A stretch of DNA of 64,000 nt, taken from Nereocystis luetkeana. Its lineage: Eukaryota > Sar > Phaeophyceae > Laminariales > Laminariaceae. Below are positions 1 to 13,059 of the stretch, in pieces. The position numbers and the translations under genes were made by a program. Location: assembly GCA_031213475.1 (NCBI GenBank), contig JARUPZ010000013.1:6552739-6616738 (forward strand), given 5' to 3'. Numbering within the stretch: the first letter of the stretch is position 1; the number at the start of each line of letters is the position of its first letter. The notes beneath the pieces are model-generated. The model was given only the letters and a program-made list of their open reading frames with translations. It ran no database searches and had not been told where the DNA came from.

Positions 1-768
1 GGGCTACTCGCTGGCAAAACGCCGAGGAGTGCATTACTTTAGTGAGGGTGAACAGTGTTCATCTACTGTAGCTATGCTGACGTCATTCATGCCATAGCTT
101 TCTCCGAGTCCGGTCTATATAGGGACGTCAGCCGTTAGGACCGTTGGATTGCGTCACAGGTCAGTTGTTTTTCGGCCAAATCAGTTTCCGCCTGTGTATT
201 GCTTTTACCTGTCGGAGATCTGCGGGCTTTTCCAGAGATGTCGCCGACTGTTATATATCATACCAGTCTACATTAGCTAGGATGTCAACCGATTATTTGA
301 AGGGTTTTACCTAGGATACGGCCGTCATATAACTTCACCTCATACGTTTCGTTATTCGTTTGGACGAGCTGCTAAATCAAATTTGTGGCCGCTCCGCCAT
401 TGGGGTGGAGAGGCCCCTTACAATCCCTAGTACTTGCTACTCTGTTGATGAAACGTCGCATTAGCTGTCGACGTAGAGCCAATCTTGGGGGATGTTTTAA
501 GGGTTAGGGTTAGACATTCGCTCCGAGAAGAAAGGTAGCACAGCTCTTGTCTGTTTTATTCTGCTTTAGTATGTTTTCAGCTGTACATGGCGTGGCACCT
601 CGGGACCCGTATAAATCGCCGAATCGAGTTGGGACGTGGGTGCTTGCTATCACACCGATCTCTTGCATTCCCATCCGGAACGTGTAAACCGTCAGAGGTA
701 ATTTTGACACCTGTATGCGCTACCGCATACGACAACTACGTATTATCGCATTTCACATGCCTTGGCAG

Positions 769-3700
769 GGTCCGTCGGGTCTGCACCAATACCGCCTCCG
801 CACGATGTTCGAGGAGGTGCCGCTCCCATGGGATTGGCCCGTGCTGGTCAACTATCACGAGGCGAAGGCTTTCGCGACGTGGAAAACGTCGACAGAGGAG
901 CAGGTCAGGCCGACGATCGCCGCGCTCGACACGTGCGTCACGGAAGCTAACGTTTCCGTTGGATTTGTTGTGTTCGTTTTCACTTAGAACGGCTCCAGTC
1001 AACGGTGGGTACGAATATTTTCCCGCGTGCATTGCGCAGATTTGTATAGTGGTATCTGACTCAAGAGGGTAGGGGTCCTGCAGAGGCCCTGGCGGAAACG
1101 CAAGTACTCAAGAGTACTCTATACTGCCTTCAAGAGCAAGATGAGTAATTTAGACGCGTCTTGGCTTACTTCTTGTTTGTTCACGATTTCAGCTCCGACC
1201 CGTAGGCCGACCCACGCCACCACGGCTCCTCGTTCTCTGTTTTGTCGCATGAAATGGGAGACCAGGGCAGGACGTATCGACTGATGACGGAGCTAGAACA
1301 CCACCTGATAAAGGGCATCAAGGGCGACACGGAGAAGCCTGAGGTAACGGGATCTAGGGGACCGACACCCAAATGGGTAGGGTGACTCTTGTATGTCTGA
1401 TCCAAGCCGGGGAGCGATAGACATATTTTAAAGGAGTTTTAGTGGCTGGTTTTAGCGGCTGCGACTCCGTAAAAACGTGGGTCGGGTGAGAACGATAACG
1501 ACTCCTGTGCCTATGCCTAGGTTGAACCGCCTTGGTGACGGTACGGCAAGTCCGACGAACGCGTGGAAAACACGAATTAAGTTGCAGTCAACACATGGAA
1601 ATGTGGGTACGAACGCAAACGTGGGCGCAGGTGTCCTCCTCGGTCTCTGGGAGGGAAAAGACATACCCAGGGCGATGGAGCGATGCTTCATTCGCATGTA
1701 CCCCAACACGCTGCTTTCTTTGCATATGTCCCGGGGGTAGATGGAACAGCACGCATGGTTCGTTATGCCTTGCACGTGCAATGTCGCGAGGTGTTACGAT
1801 AGAGGGGCATATAATGAATGGGGTATCATATCTCTTGTTTGTATTGGCATATGCTCTGGTGTGCTGTTTCCCGCCGTGGCGCAACCACTCCCTGTTGGTT
1901 CTCATAAGCTCGGGTTTATCTTCTGACTATCACTGTTCTGACAGGTTATAGACCCCGTGCTGGCACCTTCAGGGTGTAGTCCACTTTCAAGCATGGCCAA
2001 CACGAACCTCGGGTTGGGGTCTGAGTCCCCGGTCAACCTGTTTCCGCCCAACGATAAAGGCTTTCACGACGCGGTCGGCAACGCTTGGCAGTGGTAAGCG
2101 GCCGCGCGCAAGTCCAATAACTCCCACAAGGCGTGTCGATCCTGTTTTATTACCATCCTTTTTATGCCTCCGATGCTTCAATATCTTAAGCACAGCACGA
2201 CAAAACAGTGCACCCTCTTTTTGATTTTTGATTTCCGCACTCGAGAATAGGCGTTGGAATTTCGTCGCCGTCTTCTTCTCGCGGCTCTGCTGAAATCGGC
2301 ACCAGAACGCGGCCCAGGCAAACGTTCGCGTTGACTGTTTACTATCGAACTTTAACGAACGAGAGGGTGCTCGCATCCTCGGGCATCAAAGAACCCGTAA
2401 CTGGCGTACTTAAAAAAGTAGATATTCCGAAACGCAAGAAAAAACATAGTTTTGTGAAGGAAACATGTATCGAGTTGTATGCTTCCGAACTTGCCCCAAC
2501 CTGACAATTCTCGCGACGTTCCACTCTGCTCCGCTCCTAACCTGTATATTCGAGCCCTCTCTACTTTTCTATCCGCTGTGCGCTCACTCACGAGACAGGT
2601 GTGAAGACCATTTTTCGGCTCTCAATGGGTTTGCTATCAGCCCCCTTTACGAGGTGAGCTGCACGCAAGACTTCAAACTGTTGTCTGCCTCTCCGTCGGG
2701 GAGGAGGGTGGACACAAAAACATCTGGGAAATAGGATGTTTCCGGGAACGTTCCGAGCTCTGGCGACAAGACCAACGCCAAAAAAATGACACAAATATTT
2801 TGTTCACAGTTCTACACCAATGGCGTCGATTTTGGATCTGTCAAACGGCGTGGCAGGCGCACGAGACAGGTCGTCGTGGTCGAGGTTTGGGGGGATATCG
2901 CGAAAATAGGCTTCCACGAAATATGTATCTCTCTCGTCGGAGTTTACCGTGTATACCTTGTTGTACTTGCGATTCTTCCCGTTGCTTTTCTTGAATTGGA
3001 GTTAAAACTGAAGTACGAGCTACCCAAAGCTGGCGGCGAGAGGGCTTTGACGCTTGAATCTTCGCCGGCACCCACTGACCACCACACATCAATGTGATCA
3101 ATTTCAGGATTACTCTACCCCCAGCTTTGATGGAGAGCACCACGTTGTCGTAGGTGGGAGCTTCGTCAGCACCGGGAACGCGGCAAGCGTTTTCACGCGG
3201 TCTCATTTCCGGCCCCACTTTCACCAACACGCGGGCTTCAGACTCGTGGCATCGGACAAGGGGAAGGACGCCCAAGCGCTCCTCACCTCGTGCACGGGTG
3301 CGTGAGGCTTGCGTGTTATGGACGGTGGTAAAACCGATTGTTTGTTTGTGCGCTTCATTTGAGAACGGTCCTCTATAATACTAGGAAATCGTCTAAAAAA
3401 ATGTAGTGGCGAAGGGTTGTACGCTTACCCCCATGGACTAGATATACATGAAAAAGTATGGTATGGTATGGTATGGTAAAACTACAGATGGGGTGGCTAC
3501 GGTGCTGGGTAGTGTTTGTCAGTTGAGGACCTTCTGAGGCTTGCTTTAAAGGCGGGTGATAAAGACGCTTGTAGGTTGCTTTGTTGCTTTTCGTGCGGGG
3601 TAGGAGCGCGATTTCTGGCTTCGGCTGATCGTATCCAGGTTCTGGAAGCGGGGTGCTGGAAAAGTAAGAGGACGTCCATTCGGTCAACGGTGTCCTGTGT

Positions 3701-6700
3701 GATCGTCACGCTGGCAGGTCAGTTTTCGCACGTGCCGCGCCGTTTTCGTGGCGAAAAAAAACAAAAAAGACTCGGCTTGGTGATGGGGTTGGGTTACATG
3801 CTCTCTCTTGTTGGTCAGTGCCGTTTTACACGTTTACATCCGCAAGGGACAGCCACTTCACCCTCCACTCGTTTGTCGGTCCGTTACTTTCGCCTACCAA
3901 CAGACGCGCCACCGCCGTACGTGGGAAGCTATCCTTTCCGCTCTTCTGCGGGAGGAACAACGCCGGCGAGTCGGGCGGTCACGCGAAAGCAGGACGCGCA
4001 GCAGTCCTTCGCCGCTAGCCTCGCGCTGCACTTTGCGGCTCCCGGGATAGCTGACGACGACGTGACGGTCGCCCAAGGGCTGCACTATCCGCAGAGGTAC
4101 ATATTCCCTCCTCGAGGCGGGACACTCTTGGTCGGCCGATTGATTATGCACTGACGCAGTGAGAGCCTTGCGTGTCACCTAGACTCCTGAGTATTCGTTA
4201 TTTTTACTCATCTGACGGAGGACAAATAAACAATTCTTAAAAATCTTCAATGCTTCACATGAACCGGAGAAGTTGTTGACCTGTTTCAGGCTTAGACGAA
4301 ATGGAAAACGTAGTCTCCACAACACCCGCCTCGGTCTGTCTGCGGAAAAAAACTCGCGACTCCTCCTATTGACAGGTGCGCGCAGGTAGCCCTGAGAGCG
4401 CTCGCTGGAGTAAAGCCCGCGACCGAAGTTGAGGCGGTGGAAGTTGGCTGCGGGGCAGGTGGTGCTTCTTTTGAGCTCTCCAAAGTTGTTGGTGAGTTCT
4501 ATCATGTAGTGCTGCACCATGTAGAACCACCATGTGCAAGTTTTCAACGCTTGCGTTACGGCAATTTGCCGAGCACCGTTTTTAAGGTGACCAAGGCGCA
4601 GGTCGTGCCGTGCTTCGAGCGTTCGAGCGCGCAAAAATCGTTTTTTGCCGTTCAACCGATCAAGGAAGACGGTAACATGAATGCACAGCCGGGACAAGAA
4701 GATGCACAGTGCTCTTGTCGTGGGTACAGCGAGACCTTCTAAATGGATACCTAAGAGATCGCGGTGAACCAGCGTTTCCAGGGCAGGATTTCGCGACTTA
4801 TATCTACGTAGCTGACGTGAGTCGGAGTCGGCTGGCGTACAAAGAGGAGACCGAAGCGAGCACAACTAGACCCCCCCCGGTCGAGGGGGCTCTGCCGGAG
4901 GCACACCCGGAGGACCCCGCTGGAGTTCCCGCAGGAGATGAAACCACGCTACTTGCATTTCCGCTCTCAAAGTATGGTTGCAGCTCGCAAGAGCTTCCCT
5001 ACTGAAACCACCCGCGCTTGCTTGCGCAATTGACCAGGGAATGTCATAGCATTGGACGCAAGCAAGCCCCTGATTGACGCTGCAAAAACCATGGCTAGGG
5101 ACGGAATGCTGGTTGTGGAATGCCCATCGACGAGGGGTTCGAGCCAAGCGCAGGAAGTAAATATCGATGCAGATGCAAACCCGAAGCGGGTCACCTTCAG
5201 GCAGTGCGACCCCATGTGCCTCCCCGCGGGCTTGGCCGGTGAGCTGTCTGTTTTAATATTCTCCTATTTTTAGATCGTTTCTCTTCTTGACATTATGGCT
5301 TTCGTACTTCTCATGCGGGGCGCGACTCGTCTTGGCCACGAGCGCACTGTAGTACGTACGTACCTGGTGTGCGTTTATTCCGCCAGATGCAGATTGCCGC
5401 ACCAAGCGGTTCTTTCTACCACCGACGTGCAGTATGAAGTGCTGCACGCCGTATGTGCAACCTCAAACACTTTGGTTGTTCTTTCTCGCTCCTCGGATTG
5501 ACCGGGTGTACGTACGTATACTACCGTAGCGTTCGCGGAGCTGTGTTGCGGGGCGCTACGTATGTGTATCCGCACTGAAGGACGTGCGTTAGGATAAGGG
5601 CATACCTTAATGCCTTGTAGCACTTTTTGGCAGACGCAGTTGGGACTGACGGAGGCTACTCCTTGAGGGACTGAGAGACTCCCCGGAAGATATACAGTAT
5701 CCCATTTGTGCTCCGCAATCTGTTTCGTTTGGCACGTAGGACATGGTATTGTCCCCCGGGTAAGCCTTTGAGAACTGCATTCCCATTTTGGGGACAATCC
5801 ACTCAAAGTCTGAGTAGTTTGTCTCCAAAACGGGACTGCAGTCCTAAAAGGGTTAACGCCTATTTTCTCAGACGTCAGCTTGGGGTATTACCGCAGGTAT
5901 TGAGGCATGGAGCTCCTAACGTGAGGAGCGTCTGAAAAATACTACTTGTATATGCTATACCCCTACCGCAGCATGCGTCCTTAAGGTCAGTGTTTCATTT
6001 ATTTTTGACAGTGTCTGCAGCAGTAGTATTAATAGTGTCGCCGAGGGAATAGCAGTACATCGAAAGCGAAGCGGATCGAAGAAATGTTGCAAATAGCGGC
6101 AATGACAACTTATAGGCTTAGCCCGTCGGGGGGGGTGGTATACAACCCTACCAGGAGGACGGCCTGGTGCCGCACTTAGTAGAATAGTAGCCTTTCTTTA
6201 AATAAAACACGTCCGAGCAGGTGTTCTTCGTGACCGTTTCTTTCTTTAATTATTGCGAGGCAGGTTTGGATGCAGCACTGATCCACAGCGTGATCGACTC
6301 TATCCCAAGCCCGAATAGCTTGCTGGGCCGCATGGGGGGAGCAAGAGGCGTCGTTAGGGCGAACGGTGGGCTGGTGATTGTGGTGTCGGCGTACGACTGG
6401 AACGAAGACACCACTCCGCGTGGGGGCTGGCTCGGAGGAAGCCTTGACGATAATGGCGAGATGGTCAGTGTCAAATTTGGTCTTGGGAGGTAGACAAAGC
6501 TCTCGTGTGATGGCAACGGGATTGCCCGAGTGAACCATTGGTGAATGCTTGGGTGGCCTTTTCGCCCACGTACCCCCCTGTTGGACCCTGGATTATATCC
6601 CTCTCGTGATACGTTTACTGCGAGAGAACGATTGAAAAAGCTTCAGTTAGTTGACTTCACGATAACCTTCCCTCGGCAACCGATGGTATGTGTCTCTCAT

Positions 6701-7515
6701 AAGTGGCCACTTTTACGGTTCTTTAATAAATTTGGCTATATGGGGTGCGTGTGCAATGCGTCGAAATGCTCGCTAGCTATTAGCTGACGATCAGGCTTTG
6801 CAGTGAATGCACGATATGGCGACATGCCCATTGAGTGTTAGTTGATGGTAAGGCTATGGAGTGGTTTCACAATGTGCCGATTTGCTCGTTGGGCGTCCGT
6901 TGTTTATACTATGAGGCCATGGGGGTGACGCACAGTGAGTCGAAATGATCGTGAAGCATCGCTGAACGATACACAATTGTGATGCACAACAATGTGCTGA
7001 AACGCTCGTGAAGGATCGATGGATGGCAGTAACAGGGCTAGTGTGATAGGTGCACATTGCGTTGAAGCGCTCGGACACGTTGTCGTGAAGCATGGCCCCA
7101 ACGTCATGCTGACGACATCAACCAAGATTGTGGCATGTGTCCTTAGCGATCCAACAACCCTATAGAGTCCTCGGGTATCCCGCGTTCCTGTCATCGACCA
7201 CTTAAGCGGGGGACCGTACTCTACATTGGCGCATAAACAAACGTGTTTTACGCTGCGAGGGTGGACTGTACTAGAAAACGTCTGAGAATGGTGATGCCAC
7301 TGCTCCCTGCACCCGATGTTCCGTTTGCTCACTGGATTGTTTTGCATTTTCGACGTTTCGATGTGCTGCAGGTGCCTTCAACCCAGGGTCTGTCGAAGGG
7401 ACTGGGCGAGGAGTTCAAGCTGGTTCACGTCGAACGGGTGCCTTCCATGAGGCCCCTCACCGACCGCGTGTTTGAGTACGCCTCAGCGCAGGCAACGGTG
7501 TGGCGCAGGGATTGA
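769..7515 (+). CDS. ovoA: OvoA copy 1 (5-histidylcysteine sulfoxide synthase/methyltransferase), 5' part outside the window
   Basis: Role: OvoA joins cysteine to histidine with O2 at a mononuclear iron centre. In ovothiol synthesis its C-terminal SAM-dependent domain methylates the imidazole after the sulfur is freed. Exons seen: 769-903, 1251-1343, 1945-2093, 2599-2653, 3108-3297, 3904-4096, 4376-4491, 5038-5238, 6264-6463, 7372-7515 (TGA), giving 491 codons with continuous phase. They cover most of the FGE-sulfatase-like domain (for example WDWPVLVNYHEAKAFATW, DYSTPSFDGEHH, HFHQHAGFRL) and all of the methyltransferase domain (motif I VEVGCGAGGASFEL, then SAYDWNEDTTPRGGWLGG). The DinB-like domain with the iron-binding histidines lies upstream of base 1: the first bases match the intron after exon 6 of copy 2. 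Odd points: the acceptor of the 1251 exon reads CAT instead of CAG. An in-frame acceptor at 1264-1265 would lose five codons. No stop interrupts the exons. It may be functional or in early decay. Confidence 0.88.
5761..5856. mobile_element. MITE family P, copy P1 (TTAA-flanked, piggyBac type), in an ovoA copy 1 intron
   Basis: About 96 bp palindromic element; the right end reads ACTGCAGTCCTAAAAGGGTTAA. The family begins TTAACCCTTTTAGAACYGCA and ends with its complement. TTAA at both ends and CCCTTT next to it are characteristic of piggyBac-type elements. Confidence 0.65.
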
Positions 7516-8730
7516 CGGGTGCCAGAGTAATACCCATCTCTGCCACATCTAGGCAGTGAAATGCTCATTTCTGCCACATACCTGGCACCTGGTATGGTAG
7601 ACGGTAAGAGCCGCTACGAAGGCACTTGCGATGCACTCGCGCGGTAGGTAGTGCCGGCAGATGGGGCGCACAATATACGTTATATAGGTGGTATGCGACC
7701 CTAGATCAAACGACGATAGAGAGGGGGCTCAATGTTGACGGCGTTCGAAGGTTTCGTTGTACTCTTTGCGTCAGCCGACAGGTGGGCGTCCCTGTCTTGG
7801 TTTGATTCGTTGCTCCCGGTTGATTCCATGTTTTTGTTTCTAGGACAAGCGTTTTTTTTCGTGTCCTTTTTTATATCTTGTTGTGTACGTTCAAAAAGGG
7901 CGGGGTCTCTTACCTCCGATACCCAGCACGGAGGCATGTGGGTGTGGGCGGGATATTTTACCCCCGATGCATGATAGCGCGGGGAAACCTGGGCACACCC
8001 GCGCCGCCTTAAGTACTGTAGCGCCCACGGCCTTGGCGTCCGGCTGACGGCACGAATTTTTATATTTTTGCAACTTAATACAGAGATATCTGTAGTACCG
8101 CCGTGATTACGGCCATTTTGACGGTCGATACTCGATTTTTCAACCTGAAGGAGTGACACGTCGGTAGCTGGGATTGCGGCCATTCTGATGGTCAGCTTTA
8201 GAGCCTGACGTGGAGTGATCTGGCCCAAGCACAAGTGCCCTCCTCTCATGCACGACCTGTGCTCGACTTGCTGTGTGTCACAAAAAAATGTAACAAAGCA
8301 CCTTGCTGACAGTTCTGTCAAAAATGCGACGGACCGCCTGCTGATAGGACGCAAGCTCGGCCAGTCAGCAAAAACGAGTTCTGCACGGAGTGGTATCGCA
8401 GCACAATTTTCCCCCGAGAAACAGCAAAATGACTCGAAAAATAAACGCCGGCGGCAAAACATGAGCCCCACACAGTTTGGTTTCGCCTGCGTCTAAAAAC
8501 ATCTTCCGAACTCCAAATGGTATCGTGCGACAAGGTACACATACCGTCTTTGTCGACGGAAGCTGCGCTGCGCACGATGTTTCCGATGTATACGCGGGGC
8601 CGGAACAGCGCACCACGCAGTCCCCAGACAGTCTAATGCGGCTTCTCTGTGGCGGAACGTACAACAGTATCACACGTCATACATAACACAGGTACAGTCA
8701 GCGGTTGGGGCCCTCGTTCGTACAATGCCA
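7516..8730. other. 3' flank of ovoA copy 1, partly shared with the flank of copy 2
   Basis: GGTAGACGGTAAGAGC (near 7,597) and blocks around 7,780-8,040 (CCCCGATGCATGATAGCG) have counterparts at 48,880 and 49,400-49,680 (CCCCAATGCATCGCGAG). The duplicated segment therefore extends past the stop codon. Two GATTACGGCCATTTTGACGG-like units lie at 8,102-8,200. No gene is seen. Confidence 0.45.
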
Positions 8731-9012
8731 GAGGGGTCGGACTTTGACTTTATTTGCAAAAATAAAAAAATAAAAGGATTCAACTGTTGAGAGCGCCTTG
8801 CAGCGTGGGTAGGCACAATTCGATGCGAGTCGACGAGGGAAGAAAAGGCTGAAATCTTCTCGCGATAAAAAATGAAGGCACGTACCGTAGCGGGAAGGGG
8901 GTAGAAGAGCCTGCTATGTGACCCCGGATCTGAGTTACGAGTTGGAAGGAGAGAGAGAAGAAGATGTGCGAAGATAATGAATGGGATGAGAAAAAAAAAA
9001 GGAAAAAAAAGG
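8731..9012 (+). mobile_element. SINE-like element, copy S1, with A-rich tail
   Basis: About 280 bp repeat that starts with GGGTCGGACTTTGACTTTA, contains GCAGCGTGGGTAGGCACAAT and GACCCCGGATCTGAGTTACG, and ends with an A-rich tail after AATGAATGGGATGAG. Other copies: 12,406-12,680, 23,464-23,618, 23,640-23,886 (inverted), 26,640-26,816, 37,194-37,335 (inverted), and a diverged one at 29,943-30,064. The A tail and variable 5' ends fit retroposition of a short non-coding element. Confidence 0.7.
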
Positions 9013-9649
9013 TCAAGCGATATATATATTTCCGTTCTCATTTTCAACTTTCAACACGCGTTGGTAACCTCTTCGTAGACTGTCCAATCTAAGTAACTAC
9101 CAGATAATCAGTACACGGGGGAACAGTACACGAACGCATATCGCTGGCACTGCCTTACAGTTTAAACCACTGGTGTATGGCTTCCAGACTCCCGTCCGCC
9201 CTCGAGTACAGAGTTTATGGAACTCGGCGAATCCCCCCCATATTATATCTCTGGTATATATAGGTTGGGTTGGCGTCGGTTGGCGACGACGCTGAAAAAC
9301 GTCTCTCACTGTGTGAACTAGATAACCGGGGTATTGATATTTTTTTTGGCGGTCACTTGTTTGTTGTTGTTTTTCTCACATTAACTCTCTGACGAAGGAG
9401 TCCGTGGTCACACAAAGGTGCTGGAGCCCTAGGAAGATCCGAAAAACCAAAAAAATCGAAAATTCGGCTGCCTCAAAATACACGAGACGAAGAAAGCGCA
9501 CACGAGCTAAAACCAATGTGCACACTGAAGTAACAAGGCCGCGGGTATATCCTCTCAACTATAACATAGAAGAGTACCCCCGTTCCCACCACTAACCAAC
9601 TCGTGGCTGCTGACTACAGCGGATGCTGTCTGAAGTGCTGCCTGCACCG

Positions 9650-10525
9650 TACGAAACGCACGGTAGTACGGCTGGCGGTCGAGTTGAACCTTCTTCGTGA
9701 GGGGAGAACCTTAACTCCGCACATGGGGAATAATCGCATCACGTAGTGTGTATACGGTATAGCACCCACGAAGCCAGTTAGATAGCAAACCTATTTATGT
9801 CTCTGGAAGTGACCAAACCAGAAAATAAATCAATTCATTGACGCTGTCATCCATATGCCAGAACACCCGCCTCGCAAGGGGTTCTTAGTAGGATGAAGCT
9901 CACCACATCATGCGACTCGCCCAACACCTCACGGCGCTTCGCGCTTGGTGCAAGCAATGTCTGCCTGGTCGGTGAAAACCCGACGCGCTCCGTCCCGGCA
10001 TTATGCTCGTAGGGATGCGAGGGTCTATGGTCATACGACTACGGCCATGTATGATAATGAGTACCCCCCCCCGTGTTTTTATTTTATTTTTTGGCGGTCG
10101 CCCACAGCTGGTCGTCGAGTTAGATCATTTGTGCGAGGTCAAGAACCTTTACTCCGCTCAAGGAAATTCATCGTATCACGTAGTGTTCAAGGTAAGGCAC
10201 CCAAGAGGCAGTTCCATAGTACTCCCATTGCTGTCTCTGGAAATGCCTGCACCGGAAATTCAATTAGCTCATTGAAGCTGCCATTTACCAGGTACATGCA
10301 AGTCCGCCTCAAAAGCGGTTCTTGGTAGAATGCAGCTCACACTTCATGCGACTCGCCAGTCACCTCACGGCGCTTCGCGCTTGGTGCAAGCAATGCCTGC
10401 CTGGTCGGTGAAAAACCGACATGCTCCGTCCCGGCATTGTAGGGATGCGAGGTTCTGTGGTCATACGACTACGGCCATGCATGAGATCAGTACATCTCTC
10501 CTATCGAGTACCCCCCCTCCCCCAC
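9650..10525 (+). repeat. Two direct copies of a ~430 bp dispersed repeat (family X)
   Basis: Copies at about 9,650-10,063 and 10,083-10,525 share CACCTCACGGCGCTTCGCGC, TTGGTGCAAGCAATGYCTGC, GCTCCGTCCCGGCATT and end at GAGTACCCCCC. A third copy is in an ovoA copy 2 intron (41,280-41,800), and a reversed fragment lies at 53,440-53,590. No coding potential is seen; possibly solo LTRs or a non-autonomous element. Confidence 0.65.
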
Positions 10526-10734
10526 TCCCCCACCCCGTGGTTGCAGTATGTTGTGTTGGGGAGAAATATTTTACTTATACGCACCAACATGCACAAGTTA
10601 TATATACCCTTGTGCTGCCTACAGTATGTCGTCTTTTGTTTGTCCTACTCCGCATCCACTTGTCAATCCCACGCCATGAGCAGGAGTCTTCCAGCCTCTT
10701 TTCTTCTCCCACCTAGCGGCCTGGCGGTCTCGTA

Positions 10735-11340
10735 GGGCAACTTCGTATCGGTACACCCGGCGTATAATGTCGACCTGGTGGTCACTGGGAGAATCTGGCA
10801 AACACCTGCCTTGCGAACGCCTTCTCTTGACTAGGACCTCTAGTCCGTTCCTCTCGACAACACTCGCCGCGCCCGCTCGTCGATAATTTTTGTGGATGCT
10901 TACAAAGCCTTTTACCTCCAGGGTGGCAGACAATCACGCAATACTCGTCGAATCACACGTGTTCGAGACGAGGAGCGAGTTGGTTGCGCTCCTGTGCCTC
11001 GGAAGCGGAGGCGGTTGAGGCGGCTGATCCATCTTGACCTTCACTGCCCGCCCGAACGTAACCCCCCCCGCCCCCCGCTTGTGAGTCTATGCATGCTCGA
11101 CGTAGAGAATAGTCGCTTTCGTAACTGTCCGCGATGCGTGATGAGCCGAAACACAATCATAACCAATGTTTTCTCTCTGAAGGCAAGTGAAAACGCGGAG
11201 TTTCAAGGATCCCGGCGCCCGCCTGCTCGACGCCGTCGGAAAGTTTGGGCACTTGACGACCCCCCGACGTTGATGAGCGAGGAACCCAAGACCGTACCCA
11301 CGCACAGGCCGTGTACGCCGAGCTGTCGTGACTCAAAGTT
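10735..11340 (-). pseudogene. Diverged second copy of the same retroelement C-terminal region
   Basis: Minus-strand fragments align in order with the copy at 16.15-17.3 kb. Near 11,000 there is YVRAGSEGQDGSAAST (compare VHLRGGSADHDGSAAST). Near 10,900 there is SATLEVKGF, and near 10,760 RRVYRYEVALRDRQAARWE (compare RRVSRFKLQLRDRQEGRR). The frames shift several times and stops interrupt it. It is older and shorter than the other copy. Confidence 0.5.
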
Positions 11341-12127
11341 GGCATGAGTCTTGGGACGATTGCGCCATCTATCCAGGTCTTGCGCCGTGGATCAACTCCG
11401 CGCCTACACACGATTGCACGTCGACAAAGCGGAGTTATTCCCAGTATTACTATCAACAACTAACTGTAAATAGAGTTGAAGTGCCGGCCGGTTAAGGCAA
11501 ATCTCTGGACCATTTCTGCCTCTTAAAAATCTTCGAATCCAGTCCCTGCATGAGCTACCAACTGAACTGGAAAGCGCTCCAAGAAAGGGGGGACCACTCC
11601 TGACAAACAGAGAGGCGGATTCCAAGTTTCTTCGCGAGATGCAGCCGCCGCTTGAAAGGTGGGAACACGTAAGATGGGTCAACCTGAGATGCTGCTTGTT
11701 GTTCCTAATAATACTAACCGAACAAAAACAAAACCGAACTACAGCAATGAGAAGGATGATGGCCAAAGGGGGGAATGCCCCCCGGATTTATCAGCCTAAC
11801 GGGGGTACAGAGAAAACAGGTCAGCGACAGATAGATGTCCACGCACGCCTCAGCCTTCTCCATGTCAATACTGACGCGTGGTAAGGCGCCCGCAGCCCAT
11901 GCCGAAAATACACATGTTTTTCATATATTTTCCGACACGTTATCGGGGCTTAAGGACGGACGGCACCGAGAGTGCACACGGATTCCCCCTTTTCTAGTAC
12001 AATTTGTAGGGGATACGCCTCAGGCATTCTACTATATCCATGTAGTACCCCCGTTTGGCTAGGATTCCCCGCCATTTGGCCAAGCATACTCCTTTTTGAC
12101 CCCCCTGGACAGCTTCCAACTTCCGCC

Positions 12128-12218
12128 ATGAATCTGTTCTGAGCAGACCCGAGAACAAACCCGCGGCGGAACATCGGCCAGCCAATGTTTCGCCGTGGGT
12201 CTCTGCCCAGAACAAATT
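12128..12218. repeat. Hairpin-forming inverted repeat
   Basis: The arms GCGGCGGAACATCGGC and GCCAATGTTTCGCCG, with outer GTTCTGAGCAGACCC and GGGTCTCTGCCCAGAAC, pair over about 90 bases with few gaps. Likely a small MITE. Confidence 0.5.
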
Positions 12219-12360
12219 CACGGCATAAGTTCGAAGCTGTCGATAGTGATCAAGAAGGGGTAATTTTTCGGTGAGTGGACGGGACACCCTAGAGAAGAAA
12301 GGATGATTTTTTATACGTACATATTGTAGAATTGCGGGATCATACCCCCCCAAATTGTGG

Positions 12361-12680
12361 TTAACCTCGAATTCCACTTGTTTGAGTCCTGGGTTCGAGC
12401 CCTAGGAGGGTCGGACTTTGACTTTATTTGCAAAAATAAAAAAAGGGATTCAATTGTTGAGAGCGCCTTGCAGCGTGGGTAGGCACAATTCGATGCGAGT
12501 CGACGAGGGAAGAAAAGGCTGAAATCTTCTCGCGATAAAAAATGAAGGCACGTACCGTAGCGGGAAGGGGGGAGAAGAGCCTGCTATGTGACCCCGGATC
12601 TGAGTTACGAGTTGGAAGGAGAGAGAGAAGAAGATGTGCGAAGATAATGAATGGGATGGAAAAAAAAAAAAAAAAAAAAA
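12361..12680 (+). mobile_element. SINE-like element, copy S2, with tRNA-like head and poly-A tail
   Basis: Nearly identical to S1 from 12,406 onward, ending in about 20 A at 12,660-12,680. Just upstream (12,386-12,410) is a sequence like a tRNA T arm: CTGGG, loop TTCGAGC, CCTAG pairs in all five stem positions if G-T is allowed. This suggests a tRNA-derived head with an internal polymerase III B box. Confidence 0.65.
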
Positions 12681-13059
12681 TTGTAGTCAAAATGAAGGGA
12701 TCCTGGTGCACCCTCCTCCGCCACGGTGCCCCAGTCATAATTGAATTTGAGGCAGGCTGGGGCACGCGTGAGTATCTGCCGCGGTCCTGTTTTCCCTATC
12801 CCTCCCCGTTTGGCGACTACCTATAAAAACGCCGATTGATACTATGATGCCAACGAGGGGAGGATACCTTTTGGTCGAGAGAATGGTTGAGGGTCACTGG
12901 GTACGAGACGAAAAATAACTGATCCTATCCCTAAGGCTAACCCTAGTCAAGCAGATACAATCAACCATTGTTTAGCAATGTGTCCCTTTGTCTCGTACAC
13001 AGTGTGTGCCAACTTATTTCCCGAATAAGAGCTAAGTGCCATGGTATTCGTTTCAGCCG

